A stretch of 64,000 nt of DNA, from assembly GCA_966211815.1 (NCBI GenBank), contig CBIHOD010000009.1, positions 15,561 through 79,560 on the forward strand. Direction: 5' to 3'. A program made the position numbers and the translations under genes. This stretch comes from JANPCX01 sp966211815. GTDB lineage: Bacteria > Pseudomonadota > Gammaproteobacteria > Burkholderiales > Burkholderiaceae_C. The notes under the pieces were generated by a model. It made no database searches, was not told the DNA's origin, and worked only from the letters and a program-made list of their open reading frames with translations. Each line of letters starts with the position of its first letter. Positions within the stretch are counted from its first letter, which is position 1. Positions 56,184-64,000 of the stretch are shown piece by piece.

Positions 56184-57182
56184 ATGTCTTCAGAAAATGT
56201 GACCCGCGAAGTCACCCCTTCCGCCCCCTACGACGCCACCGCGAAGCAGAAATCGCAGGCCAAGACGGCGCGCATCCCGATCAAGATCGTGCCGGCCGAG
56301 ACGCTGAAGAAGCCCGACTGGATCCGCGTCAAGGCGGGCTCGCCGAACACACGCTTCTACGAGATCAAGAACATCCTGCGCGAGCACAAGCTGCACACGG
56401 TGTGCGAAGAGGCCTCGTGCCCGAACATCGGCGAATGCTTCGGCAAGGGCACCGCCACCTTCATGATCATGGGCGACAAGTGCACCCGCCGCTGCCCGTT
56501 CTGCGACGTCGGCCACGGCCGCCCCGACCCGCTCGACCCCGACGAGCCGCTGAACCTGGCCAAAACGATCGCCGCGCTCAAGCTCAACTACGTCGTGATC
56601 ACCAGCGTCGACCGCGACGACCTTCGCGACGGCGGCTCGGGCCATTTCGCCGAATGCATCCGCCGGACCCGCGAGCTGTCGCCACGCACCACGATCGAGG
56701 TGCTGGTGCCCGACTTCCGCGGCCGCGACGACCGCGCGCTCGAAATCCTGAAAGCCGCGCCGCCCGACGTGATGAACCACAACATCGAAACCGTGCCCCG
56801 CCTCTACAAGGAAGCGCGCCCCGGCAGCGACTATGCCTTCAGCCTGAACCTTCTGAAGAAGTTCAAGGCCCTGTTCCCCGACGTGCCCACCAAGAGCGGC
56901 CTGATGGTCGGCCTGGGCGAAACCGACGAAGAGATCCTCGACGTCATGCGCGACATGCGCGCCCACGACATCGACATGCTCACCATCGGCCAATACCTCG
57001 CCCCCAGCGGCCACCACCTGCCCGTGCGCCGCTACGTGCACCCCGACACCTTCAAGATGTTCGAGCAGGAAGCCGCCAAAATGGGCTTCACCCACGCCGC
57101 CGTCGGCGCCATGGTGCGCTCGAGCTACCACGCTGACCAGCAAGCCCACGCGGCCGGCGTGGCCGGCACGCTGGGCGCCTGA
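56184..57182 (+). CDS. lipA: Lipoyl synthase
   Basis: Radical-SAM enzyme inserting two sulfurs into the octanoyl groups made by LipB. The 332-aa product has the auxiliary-cluster motif CEEASCPNIGEC, the radical-SAM motif CTRRCPFC and the C-terminal RSSYH serine/cluster ligand. N-terminal ~40 residues are a typical Lys-rich leader. Ends the dacC-lipA run. Confidence 0.97.
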   Translation: MSSENVTREVTPSAPYDATAKQKSQAKTARIPIKIVPAETLKKPDWIRVKAGSPNTRFYEIKNILREHKLHTVCEEASCPNIGECFGKGTATFMIMGDKCTRRCPFCDVGHGRPDPLDPDEPLNLAKTIAALKLNYVVITSVDRDDLRDGGSGHFAECIRRTRELSPRTTIEVLVPDFRGRDDRALEILKAAPPDVMNHNIETVPRLYKEARPGSDYAFSLNLLKKFKALFPDVPTKSGLMVGLGETDEEILDVMRDMRAHDIDMLTIGQYLAPSGHHLPVRRYVHPDTFKMFEQEAAKMGFTHAAVGAMVRSSYHADQQAHAAGVAGTLGA

Positions 57183-57241
57183 CCGCATGCGGCCGGCCGG
57201 GACCGCCGCGCCGGCGGCTTCAGCGTCGACGGCTGTGCGAC

Positions 57242-58312
57242 ATGGATTCCCCGCCGTCGGCCGCTGACATCCGCGCGGTGCTGGGCCGCCCGCCGCGCGA
57301 GCCGCCACGGGCGCAGGGCTGCGGCAACTGCGGCGAACCGATGTCGGTGCTGCTGCTGCATGGCCATTACGGGCGTCCGGTCGAGGTCGACTGCTGCGCC
57401 CCCTGCCATCTGCTGTGGTTCGATTCCATGGAGTCGGTGCGCCTGACGGGCGCTTCGATGCTCGACCTGATCAGCGCCATGGCGAATTCGCAGGGCGAGC
57501 CGCACCACACCTTGTCAGATCGCGTCCGCTGCCCGCGCTGCGACGGCGGCCTGAAGCTGGTCCACAACCAGACCCGCTGGGGCCCGACGCGCCAGCTGGA
57601 ATGCCTGCAGGGCCACGGCATGTGGCAGACCTTCGCGCAATTCCTGTCCGAGAAGGGCCTGCTGCGCGCGCTCACCGCGATGGACCGGCAAATCCTCGAA
57701 CGCCAGGGCAAGGCGCTGCACTGCCTGAACTGCGGCGCGGCGCTGCCCGGCACGGCGGAGAACGCCAAGTCCACCGACTGCGCCTATTGCGGCAGCAAGC
57801 CCGCCTTGCTGGACATGGCCCGGCTGGCGCGGGCCGTCGATCCCGAAGGCGCGACCGCGCTCGACCCCGAACACCGGGCGGCGCACCAGGCCGCGCAGCA
57901 GCACAAGGTGTTCGGCTGCCACGCTTGCGGCGCGGCGCTGATGGATGAGTCCGCCTTGAGCTGCGCGCAGTGCGGCGCCACGCAGGTCGGCACCGGTTTG
58001 CGGCAGGCCCACGACCTGCTCAGCGGCATGGCCCCGGCGCTGCGCCGCCACGAAGCGCAACCCGCGCCGCATGTGCGCCAGCGGCGGTTGGACGCGCTGC
58101 GCCAAGACACCGCCAGGCGCCGCGAATGGGTGCGGGACATGGAAATGCACACCCGCGGGCGCGACCACCGGGAGGCTGCGTCCAGCGGCCATTGGCTGGC
58201 CAGCCTGCTGGGCGACCGCTTCGACAGCGACACCACCCGCCAATGGGAAAGTGTGCTGGCCTGGTTGCTGTTCGGCGCGTTGATCGCCTGGTGGCTGGGG
58301 TTCTTCGGCTGA
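57242..58312 (+). CDS. Multi-zinc-ribbon membrane-anchored protein of unknown function
   Basis: A 356-aa protein with seven CxxC-type pairs spread along it: CGNCG, CCAPC, CPRC, CLNCG, CAYCG, CHACG and CAQCG, consistent with three or four zinc ribbons. The first resembles the zf-TFIIB pattern. A charged helical stretch (~275-315) precedes a single C-terminal membrane segment (ESVLAWLLFGALIAWWLGFFG), so it is probably a tail-anchored cytoplasmic zinc protein. I do not recognise a named family. It follows lipA by 59 bp and is convergent with the next gene. Confidence 0.65.
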   Translation: MDSPPSAADIRAVLGRPPREPPRAQGCGNCGEPMSVLLLHGHYGRPVEVDCCAPCHLLWFDSMESVRLTGASMLDLISAMANSQGEPHHTLSDRVRCPRCDGGLKLVHNQTRWGPTRQLECLQGHGMWQTFAQFLSEKGLLRALTAMDRQILERQGKALHCLNCGAALPGTAENAKSTDCAYCGSKPALLDMARLARAVDPEGATALDPEHRAAHQAAQQHKVFGCHACGAALMDESALSCAQCGATQVGTGLRQAHDLLSGMAPALRRHEAQPAPHVRQRRLDALRQDTARRREWVRDMEMHTRGRDHREAASSGHWLASLLGDRFDSDTTRQWESVLAWLLFGALIAWWLGFFG

Positions 58313-58337
58313 CGGCCTGGGCGGCCGCCCCGCCGCC

Positions 58338-59483
58338 TCACAGGCTCTTCGACAACTCGAACATCAGCACCGACGGCAGGGCCGATTCGATCGCCCCCCG
58401 CCCGACCCGGGCCACGCTGCGGTTGCCGGTGCCGGACATCTCGAACTGGCTGCCTTCCTCGACGATTTCCACGAAGGCGAAGTCAGGCACCTCGGCGACG
58501 ATCTCGCGCCTGAGCTGCTTCAGCCGCTCCCCGCGCAGGATGCCTTCCACCACGATCGCGTGGGGCAAGCCTTCATGGCAGAAATCGAAGGCCTCATCCA
58601 CCGACGACACCATGTCGATGATCAACCCCATGTCCTTGATGGCTTCCCGCAGCTGGATCCGCATGTCGCGCCGGGACGCCACGATCAACACATGGCTGCC
58701 GGCCAGCGGCTTGGAATTGCTGGACAGCGCGAAGCCCTCGTTCAGCTCGACGCTGCTCACGCCTTCCATCGCCTCGTGGGCGGTCCGCGGGAAATCGATG
58801 GAAAGGCGGACCACGCCTTCCTCCGACTTGCGCTCCAGCGGCAGGCCCATGGTCCAGGCGGTCTGCTCCAGCAGGCGCCATGTCAGGGAGTCGAGCCTGC
58901 CGCGCAAGCCGTCCAGGTTGGGGCCGTCGTCGAGTTGGTCCGCCGAGAACGCCGCGAACCGGCACACCAGCCGCCCCTGGTGCGTGCGGGGGACCATGTC
59001 GACCGCCAGTTCGATCTCCGACTTCGCGTGGCGCAGCACCCAGTCGAGCAGCGTGTTCAGCAGGCTGAAAAGCAGCGAAGCGTCGACCAGCACCGGCAAG
59101 GCCTTGAGCCGGGGCTTGATCGCCACGCCTCGGGCCTGGGTTTCGCGGCTGCGGTGCGCCAGCACGCTGCCCAGCAGCTCGGCGACGTCGAGCCTTTCGT
59201 GCGACTGTCTCAGGCGGCCCGACGCGAAGCGCGTGATCTGCTGCGCCACCATGCCCACGGCGCGGGCGGTTTCCACCTCCTCGCGCAATGCGCGCAGGCT
59301 GCCGCGGTCGATGCGCCCGGTCGTGGTCAGGGCGTGCACCCGCTCCAATGCCTGGGTGAGCGGCGTGGAGATCTCCTCCCCGACCGCGTTCACCAATTCG
59401 CGCCAGCGTTTGGCCTGTTCGCCGCCGGGGGTGTCGCCGAGCCCGGCGCGGGTGGCGGGAGCCTGGGTGTCCGATGTGATCAT
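58338..59483 (-). CDS. Degenerate histidine kinase-like protein with degenerate receiver
   Basis: A 381-aa cytoplasmic protein; ATG at 59483 with AGGA upstream. Residues ~25-240 look like a HisKA-HATPase pair, but the H-box reads GEEISTPLTQALERVHAL, with Glu where the phosphoacceptor His should be. In the ATPase part the N-box-like LLNTLLDWVLRHA has lost the key Asn, and there is no DxGxG. Residues ~265-370 resemble a receiver (SHVLIVASRRDMRIQLREAI, HAIVVEGILRGERL), with Glu at the usual phosphoacceptor Asp position. So both signalling halves look catalytically dead. The frame is intact over its full length, so it is maintained, perhaps as a scaffold or allosteric partner. Confidence 0.7.
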   Translation of the reverse strand: MITSDTQAPATRAGLGDTPGGEQAKRWRELVNAVGEEISTPLTQALERVHALTTTGRIDRGSLRALREEVETARAVGMVAQQITRFASGRLRQSHERLDVAELLGSVLAHRSRETQARGVAIKPRLKALPVLVDASLLFSLLNTLLDWVLRHAKSEIELAVDMVPRTHQGRLVCRFAAFSADQLDDGPNLDGLRGRLDSLTWRLLEQTAWTMGLPLERKSEEGVVRLSIDFPRTAHEAMEGVSSVELNEGFALSSNSKPLAGSHVLIVASRRDMRIQLREAIKDMGLIIDMVSSVDEAFDFCHEGLPHAIVVEGILRGERLKQLRREIVAEVPDFAFVEIVEEGSQFEMSGTGNRSVARVGRGAIESALPSVLMFELSKSL

Positions 59484-59666
59484 GTTGATTCCTGGAGCGT
59501 CGGAAGCCGGTGCGCGGCAGTTTCCGCGCCGGGCATGCCGCATTGGGTGTTTGAAATCTTAACCATGTGCGTGGTTCTCGCCAGAGGGGGCGGGCCGGCG
59601 CCCCCCTGACTCCAGGGGGGGCGCCGCATCGGGCGCCGCGCCATGGTGCGCCGCCATAATCCTCCG

Positions 59667-60206
59667 ATGAGCCCGCGCCCATCCCCGCATTCGTTCCGCT
59701 TTGCCTGGTGGATGCCGTTGGCCCTGGCCGCGGCCTGTTCGCCCGCTCTGAATTGGCGGGCAATCCCGGTGCCCGGCGCGCCTTTGTCGGCGCACTTCCC
59801 TTGCAAGCCGGACCACTTTTCCCGGCGCCTCGGATTCGCCGGCCAAACTTCGGACGTGGGCGTGAGTTCATGCGCTGTCGAATCGCAGACCTTTGCCGTC
59901 ACCGCGGTCGACATGAAAGACGAGGCCCGCGCCGGCGCCGGCTTGGCCGCGCTGCGAGACGCCGTCCGCCAGAACTACGCCGGCCCGGTGCAAGCCCTGC
60001 CGCGCAAAGGCTGGCCGGTGGGTGCCGGGATGGCGCCGGCCGAGCAATTCGAGGCGCGCGCCCCTCGCGCGGGAGGTGCGGCGCTGCAGGCGCGGCTGCT
60101 GCTGTTCTCGCGTGGCGCTTGGGTCTTCCAGGCGACGGTGGTGGGCGAGCGGCTCCAGCCGGAGGCGGCCGACTTCTTCTTTGACAACCTGAAACCCCTG
60201 CCGTGA
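59667..60206 (+). CDS. Small lipoprotein of unknown function
   Basis: A 179-aa exported lipoprotein: signal ending LALAAACSP with the acylated Cys near residue 24. The mature part has two more cysteines (FPCKPDHF, SSCAVES) and a beta-rich core (FAVTAVDMKDEARA, LLLFSRGAWVFQATVVGERL, DFFFDNLKPLP). Not a family I can name; similar small lipoproteins are common in Comamonadaceae. Divergent from the degenerate kinase and upstream of the PTS genes. Confidence 0.7.
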   Translation: MSPRPSPHSFRFAWWMPLALAAACSPALNWRAIPVPGAPLSAHFPCKPDHFSRRLGFAGQTSDVGVSSCAVESQTFAVTAVDMKDEARAGAGLAALRDAVRQNYAGPVQALPRKGWPVGAGMAPAEQFEARAPRAGGAALQARLLLFSRGAWVFQATVVGERLQPEAADFFFDNLKPLP

Positions 60207-60335
60207 CAGGGCTCTTTCTTCGCCGGCGAACCCGGCGGCTGCGCCATCGTGCGCCATGGTGTTTTCGCGACAGGCGGCGCCGCGCCCGAACCTCCGCCGG
60301 CCCACCGCCGCGCAACTGCCGATAATCGATCCACC

Positions 60336-60794
60336 ATGACTGTGATGCTCATCGTCGCCCACGCCCCCCTGGCTTCTTCCCTCAAGGCCGTGGCGCAGCA
60401 CACCTTCCCCGACTGCGCGAAGAGGCTGGGGGTGCTCGACGTCCCCCCGGACATGCCGCCGGAGGAAATCGAAGCCCGGCTCCGCGCCTTGATGCAGGGC
60501 TTGCAGGACAGGGAAGTCCTGGTGCTGACCGACGTCTTCGGCGCGACCCCTTGCAACGTGGCCAAGCAGGTGGCCGTGCAGGACGAGCTGAGGCAGGTCA
60601 AGGTGGTCGCCGGCGTGAACGTGCCGATGCTTTGGCGGGCGCTTTGCTATGCCGACGATTCAATCGACGCACTGGCTGCGCGCGCCGTGGCCGGCGCCAC
60701 CCAGGGCATCATGCAAGTGGCCGTCTCCCGGCCGCAAAACCAAACCAACAAGTCTGCCCCGCATGATCAAAACCCCGATCACCATCAGCAATAA
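60336..60794 (+). CDS. PTS EIIA component, mannose family
   Basis: A 152-aa cytoplasmic phosphocarrier. The phosphorylated His9 lies in MLIVAHAPLASSL, and LVLTDVFGATPCNVAKQV is the family motif. There is no EIIB/C/D transport partner nearby, so it probably works in a regulatory PTS with HPr and Enzyme I rather than in sugar uptake. The stop codon is 32 bp inside the HPr gene, so translation of the two is coupled. Confidence 0.9.
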   Translation: MTVMLIVAHAPLASSLKAVAQHTFPDCAKRLGVLDVPPDMPPEEIEARLRALMQGLQDREVLVLTDVFGATPCNVAKQVAVQDELRQVKVVAGVNVPMLWRALCYADDSIDALAARAVAGATQGIMQVAVSRPQNQTNKSAPHDQNPDHHQQ

Positions 60795-61032
60795 GCTCGG
60801 CCTGCACGCGAGGGCGTCTGCCAAGCTGACCAAGCTGGCCGGAAGCTTCAAAAGCGAAATCTTCATGAGCCGCGGCGGCCGCCGCGTCAACGCCAAGAGC
60901 ATCATGGGCGTGATGATGCTGGCCGCTGGCCTGGGGGCCGAGGTCGAACTGGAAGTCGACGGCGAGGACGAAGCCGCGGCGACGCAGGCGATCGTCGCGC
61001 TGGTGAACGACAAATTCGGCGAAGGCCAATAG
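60763..61032 (+). CDS. ptsH: HPr phosphocarrier protein
   Basis: An 89-aa phosphocarrier: phosphoacceptor His15 in NKLGLHARASAKL and the regulatory Ser46 in NAKSIMGVMML, so it could be a target of HPr kinase. Overlaps the EIIA gene by 32 bp. Accepts phosphate from Enzyme I (62047-63870) and passes it to EIIA. Confidence 0.95.
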   Translation: MIKTPITISNKLGLHARASAKLTKLAGSFKSEIFMSRGGRRVNAKSIMGVMMLAAGLGAEVELEVDGEDEAAATQAIVALVNDKFGEGQ

Positions 61033-61072
61033 CCCGCGCGGGCAGGCGGGGCGGCCGTCGCCGCGGCGGCGC

Positions 61073-61924
61073 TCAACGCGCCGAGAAATGCCGGCGGTAC
61101 CGCTCTGGGAGGTCGGCGATGCGCATCATCATCGGCAGGTCGGCGGTGTTGAAGTCGGGGTCCCAGGCGGGCGGGCCGAGCACCTTGGCCCCGCACCGCA
61201 GGTAGCCTTTGATGAGCGCCGGCGTGTCGACGGGCAGGTCCCTCCGCAGTTCTTCCACCGGCAGCGGCAACCGGGGGTGGACCTGCCATTCGATCGCCGC
61301 CAAGTGGGTGCGCCGCAGCCTCTCCCACAGGCTGGCCGCCGTGTGCCCGCCGTCGCGCATGCTGACGCTGGCGCAACCCACCATGGTGTCCAGTTGGTTG
61401 CGCACCATGAATTCGTTCAGCGCCCCCCACAGCGCCATGATGGCGCCGCCACTGCGCCATTCGGGGTGCACGCAAGACCGCCCGAGCTCCACCATGCGGC
61501 CGCGCAGCGGGCGCAGGCGCGTCAGGTCGAATTCCGTGTCGCTGTACAGGCTGCCGGCGCGCTTGGCCGCGTCGGGCGTGAGGACGCGGTAGGTGCCGAT
61601 CACGCTCCCCGCTCCGCCGCCTTCGCGGTGGGCGCGCACCAGCAGGTGCTCGCAATAGGGGTCGAACATGTCGGCGTCGTGCCCCGGCGGCGTGCCCGCC
61701 GGGACCGAAAGCCTGGCGCCCATTTCCTGGGCGAAGACGAGGTGCCTCAGGCGCTGGGCCTGCCGCACCTCGTCTTCGTCGCGAGCCCACAGCACTTCAT
61801 AACGAACCGCGCCGCGGCCCGGCTCCACGCCGGCGTCGGGGCCGTCCCGGAACCGGGGATGAAGCGACCTCCGGGAAACGAGCAGGTCCGACAGCGGAAG
61901 GGTGGGCAAGGGGATGTCCCTCAT
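61073..61924 (-). CDS. GNAT-family N-acyltransferase (OlsB-like)
   Basis: A 283-aa cytoplasmic protein with the pattern of the acyl-homoserine-lactone-synthase/ornithine-acyltransferase branch of GNAT: QAQRLRHLVFAQEMGARL, DPYCEHLLVRA, VIGTYRVLTPD, MVELGRSCVHPEWRSGGAIM and LIKGYLRCGAKVLGPPAWDPDFNTADL. This group acylates amino acids, e.g. ornithine in ornithine lipids; the exact acceptor is unknown. The gene lies on the minus strand between ptsH and ptsI, which are normally contiguous. Confidence 0.8.
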   Translation of the reverse strand: MRDIPLPTLPLSDLLVSRRSLHPRFRDGPDAGVEPGRGAVRYEVLWARDEDEVRQAQRLRHLVFAQEMGARLSVPAGTPPGHDADMFDPYCEHLLVRAHREGGGAGSVIGTYRVLTPDAAKRAGSLYSDTEFDLTRLRPLRGRMVELGRSCVHPEWRSGGAIMALWGALNEFMVRNQLDTMVGCASVSMRDGGHTAASLWERLRRTHLAAIEWQVHPRLPLPVEELRRDLPVDTPALIKGYLRCGAKVLGPPAWDPDFNTADLPMMMRIADLPERYRRHFSAR

Positions 61925-62046
61925 ATCGCGCTTCTCCAGTTAGTCCGGAGATGCTGGCGCCTCCGCGTGACCGGCCCGTGAAAGGTGCGTGACATCCCTA
62001 TGACGCTGGGCGCTCCGCCGCGCGGCCCCGCTGCTAGCATCCAAGC

Positions 62047-63870
62047 ATGAGCATTCAAGTCTTCGGCGTGCCCGTCTCGCGTGGCGTGGCCATCGGCCGC
62101 GCGGTGCTGATCTCCTCCAGCCGCGTCGACGTGGCCCACTACTTCATCGATCCCGGCTCCGTGCCGCAGGAGATCGCGCGGATGCGCAAGGCGCGCGACG
62201 AAGTCGCGGCCGAGCTGGCCAACCTGCAGCGCGAGCTGCCCGAAGACGCGCCGGCCGAGTTGTCGGCCCTCATGGACGTGCATTTGATGCTGTTGCACGA
62301 CGAATCCCTCATCCAGGCTACCAAGCAGTGGATCCAGGAACGGCACTACAACGCGGAGTGGGCCCTGTCCGCCCAACTGGAAGTGCTGGCGCGCCAGTTC
62401 GACGAGATGGAGGACGACTACCTGCGCGAGCGAAAGGCCGACCTGGAGCAGGTGGTCGAGCGCCTTCTGCGCGCGATGGACGACAACCCGTCGGTCCCGT
62501 TGTCCCCAGTGGCCGGCGCCATCTCGGGCGTCGTTGCCGGCCCTCCCGGCGCCCGCGACTTCGCGGGGGAGGATCCGCTGGTGCTGGTGTCCAACGACAT
62601 CGCGCCGGCCGACATGCTGCAATTCAAGCGCAGCGTGTTCACCGGCTTCGTCACCGACGTCGGCGGCAAGACCTCGCACACCGCCATCGTCGCCCGCAGC
62701 CTCGACATCCCCGCCGTCGTGGGCGCGCGCGAAGCCAGCCGCATCGTCCGCCAGGACGATTGGGTGATCATCGACGGCGACCTGGGCGTCGTCATCGTCA
62801 ACCCGTCGGCCATCATCCTCGAGGAATACCGCTTCCGGCAGCGGCAGAGCGAACTGGAGCGCGCGCGCCTGGCGAGGCTGCGCTTCACGCCTGCGGTCAC
62901 GCTGGACGGCGAACGGGTCGAGTTGCTGGCGAACATCGAGCTGCCGGGCGATGCGCCTTCCGCGCTCGACGCCGGCGCCGTGGGCGTGGGGCTGTTCCGC
63001 AGCGAATTCCTCTTCATGAACCGCGACGGCGAACTTCCCGGCGAAGAAGAGCAATTCCTCGCCTACCGCTCCGTGGTCGAAGCGATGCAGGGGCTTCCCG
63101 TCACGATAAGGACCGTCGACATCGGCGCCGACAAGCCGCTGGACCGCATGACGCTCAACGAGCTGCGGCACGAGCACGTGCTCAATCCGGCGCTGGGCCT
63201 GCGCGCGATTCGCTGGAGCCTGTCCGAGCCCGGCATGTTCCGACAGCAATTGCGCGCCATCCTGCGTGCCAGCGCGTTCGGAAAAGTGCGGGTCCTTGTC
63301 CCGATGATCTCCCATCTCAGCGAAGCTCTGCAGACGATGGAGGCCATCGCCAGGGTGAAGCAGCAACTCACCGATGCGGGAAAGGCTTACACCGACGTGC
63401 TGGTCGGCGCCATGGTCGAGATCCCCGCGGCGGCCTTGACACTGCCCAGCCTCCTCAAGGTCTTCGATTTCGTCTCTATTGGCACGAACGACCTCATCCA
63501 GTACACCCTGGCGATCGACCGGGCCGACGAAACGGTCGCTCACCTGTACAACCCTTGGCATCCCGCCGTTCTCCAGTTGATCGCTCAGACCATCGCGACG
63601 GCAAGGGCGGCGGGCAAAGAAGTCAGCGTGTGCGGAGAAATGGCCGGCGACGTGGAATTCACGGATTTGCTGCTCGGCATGGGCTTGCGCAGCTTTTCCA
63701 TGCATCCGTCCCAAATCAGCGCCGTGAAACAGCGCGTACTTCGGGCGGACTCGCGCCGTTGGCAAGCCCAGCTGCCACGCATCCTCCATGCTGAAGACGC
63801 CCGTGCCGCCAGCTTGATCGCTTCGCAAGACATTGCCAATTCACCCAATGAGAGCGTGCCAGCCGGTTGA
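62047..63870 (+). CDS. ptsI: Phosphoenolpyruvate-protein phosphotransferase (PTS Enzyme I)
   Basis: A 607-aa cytoplasmic enzyme passing phosphate from PEP to HPr. The phosphoacceptor is His211 in GGKTSHTAIVARS; PEP-site motifs VGLFRSEFLFM, DIGADKPLDRM, VSIGTNDLIQYTLAIDRAD and the catalytic Cys region VSVCGEMAGD are intact. No GAF domain, so it is PtsI and not PtsP. The start at 62047 begins MSIQVFGVPVSRGVAIGRAV. Complete within the window. Confidence 0.95.
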   Translation: MSIQVFGVPVSRGVAIGRAVLISSSRVDVAHYFIDPGSVPQEIARMRKARDEVAAELANLQRELPEDAPAELSALMDVHLMLLHDESLIQATKQWIQERHYNAEWALSAQLEVLARQFDEMEDDYLRERKADLEQVVERLLRAMDDNPSVPLSPVAGAISGVVAGPPGARDFAGEDPLVLVSNDIAPADMLQFKRSVFTGFVTDVGGKTSHTAIVARSLDIPAVVGAREASRIVRQDDWVIIDGDLGVVIVNPSAIILEEYRFRQRQSELERARLARLRFTPAVTLDGERVELLANIELPGDAPSALDAGAVGVGLFRSEFLFMNRDGELPGEEEQFLAYRSVVEAMQGLPVTIRTVDIGADKPLDRMTLNELRHEHVLNPALGLRAIRWSLSEPGMFRQQLRAILRASAFGKVRVLVPMISHLSEALQTMEAIARVKQQLTDAGKAYTDVLVGAMVEIPAAALTLPSLLKVFDFVSIGTNDLIQYTLAIDRADETVAHLYNPWHPAVLQLIAQTIATARAAGKEVSVCGEMAGDVEFTDLLLGMGLRSFSMHPSQISAVKQRVLRADSRRWQAQLPRILHAEDARAASLIASQDIANSPNESVPAG

Positions 63871-64000
63871 TACCGCGGCCGTGAATTGCCATCTCAGCAG
63901 ACCCCAGGACAACAATTAATTGCAAAGTCTTGAGCTATGGCTGAAAACCGTGCTACAGTCGCTGTCTTCGCTGAACGAGGTGCTGCAGCAAAGTTTGAAG

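Noticed and set aside
63871..64000. Start of another gene after ptsI
   Set aside because: The last 130 bp contain a weak promoter-like TTGAGC ... CTACAGT but no start codon with a convincing continuing frame before the window ends.

Overview
The window is a contiguous piece of a high-GC betaproteobacterial chromosome. Gene content and order (rsmB-DUF4390-ntrY-ntrX, dacC-dat-ybeD-lipB-lipA, EIIA-HPr-EI, phoH-ybeY) and the dense REP-type palindromes fit Burkholderiales, most likely Comamonadaceae; I cannot name the genus. There is no prophage, transposase, integrase or CRISPR array. Most of it is core chromosome with short accessory islands.

Layout. 1-5 kb: 3' end of GTP-type PEP carboxykinase with its terminator, a metallo-beta-lactamase-fold hydrolase, and a secreted DUF1800/DUF1501 pair, followed by a gene-free stretch of palindromes and a duplicated REP unit. 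5.5-10.2 kb: divergent glpK/glpD (glycerol use) and proA. 10.3-15.5 kb: TauE/SafE exporter with ArsR regulator, LemA, a GH39-like lipoprotein, and a folE-BLUF photoreceptor pair. 15.6-20.9 kb: rsmB, DUF4390, NtrY/NtrX-type two-component system, tRNA-Phe. 21-26.5 kb: a visibly AT-richer SUFU-like gene beside the tRNA, a phytase-like lipoprotein, YecA/SEC-C protein, metallophosphoesterase, universal stress protein. 26.6-32.1 kb: MASE4-type hybrid kinase, beta/gamma-crystallin-glycine-zipper protein, MFS exporter. 32.1-36.6 kb: a catabolic module with two orphan solute-binding proteins and an FMN hydroxy-acid oxidase, divergent from a LysR regulator. 36.7-39 kb: small conserved genes. 39.3-44.9 kb: ruvB, a copper pair (DUF2946, PCu(A)C), ruvA, and a LuxR-type response regulator with its histidine kinase. 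45-46.5 kb: phoH-ybeY. 46.6-47.5 kb: a PEP-CTERM protein behind a good sigma-54 promoter. 47.6-50.5 kb: hemB-corA diverging from hemJ, with a candidate small RNA or attenuator in between. 50.7-52.9 kb: VanZ-like protein, [2Fe-2S] ferredoxin, hydrolase. 53-57.2 kb: cell-wall and lipoate genes. 57.2-60.2 kb: zinc-ribbon membrane protein, a degenerate kinase/receiver protein, a small lipoprotein. 60.3-63.9 kb: EIIA-Man, HPr and Enzyme I, with an acyltransferase gene inserted in the opposite direction.

The least explained material is non-coding. Two ~168-bp long-hairpin elements (42803-42970 and 50519-50686) share a ~47-bp core whose tip hairpin differs in a pairing-preserving way, while their outer arms are unrelated yet self-complementary. 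A third, different long hairpin lies at 5051-5148. Other leads are the sigma-54 promoter of the PEP-CTERM gene, the hemB/hemJ intergenic RNA candidate, and the doubly degenerate signalling protein at 58338-59483. All functional calls rest on reading the translated sequence; no database search was run.
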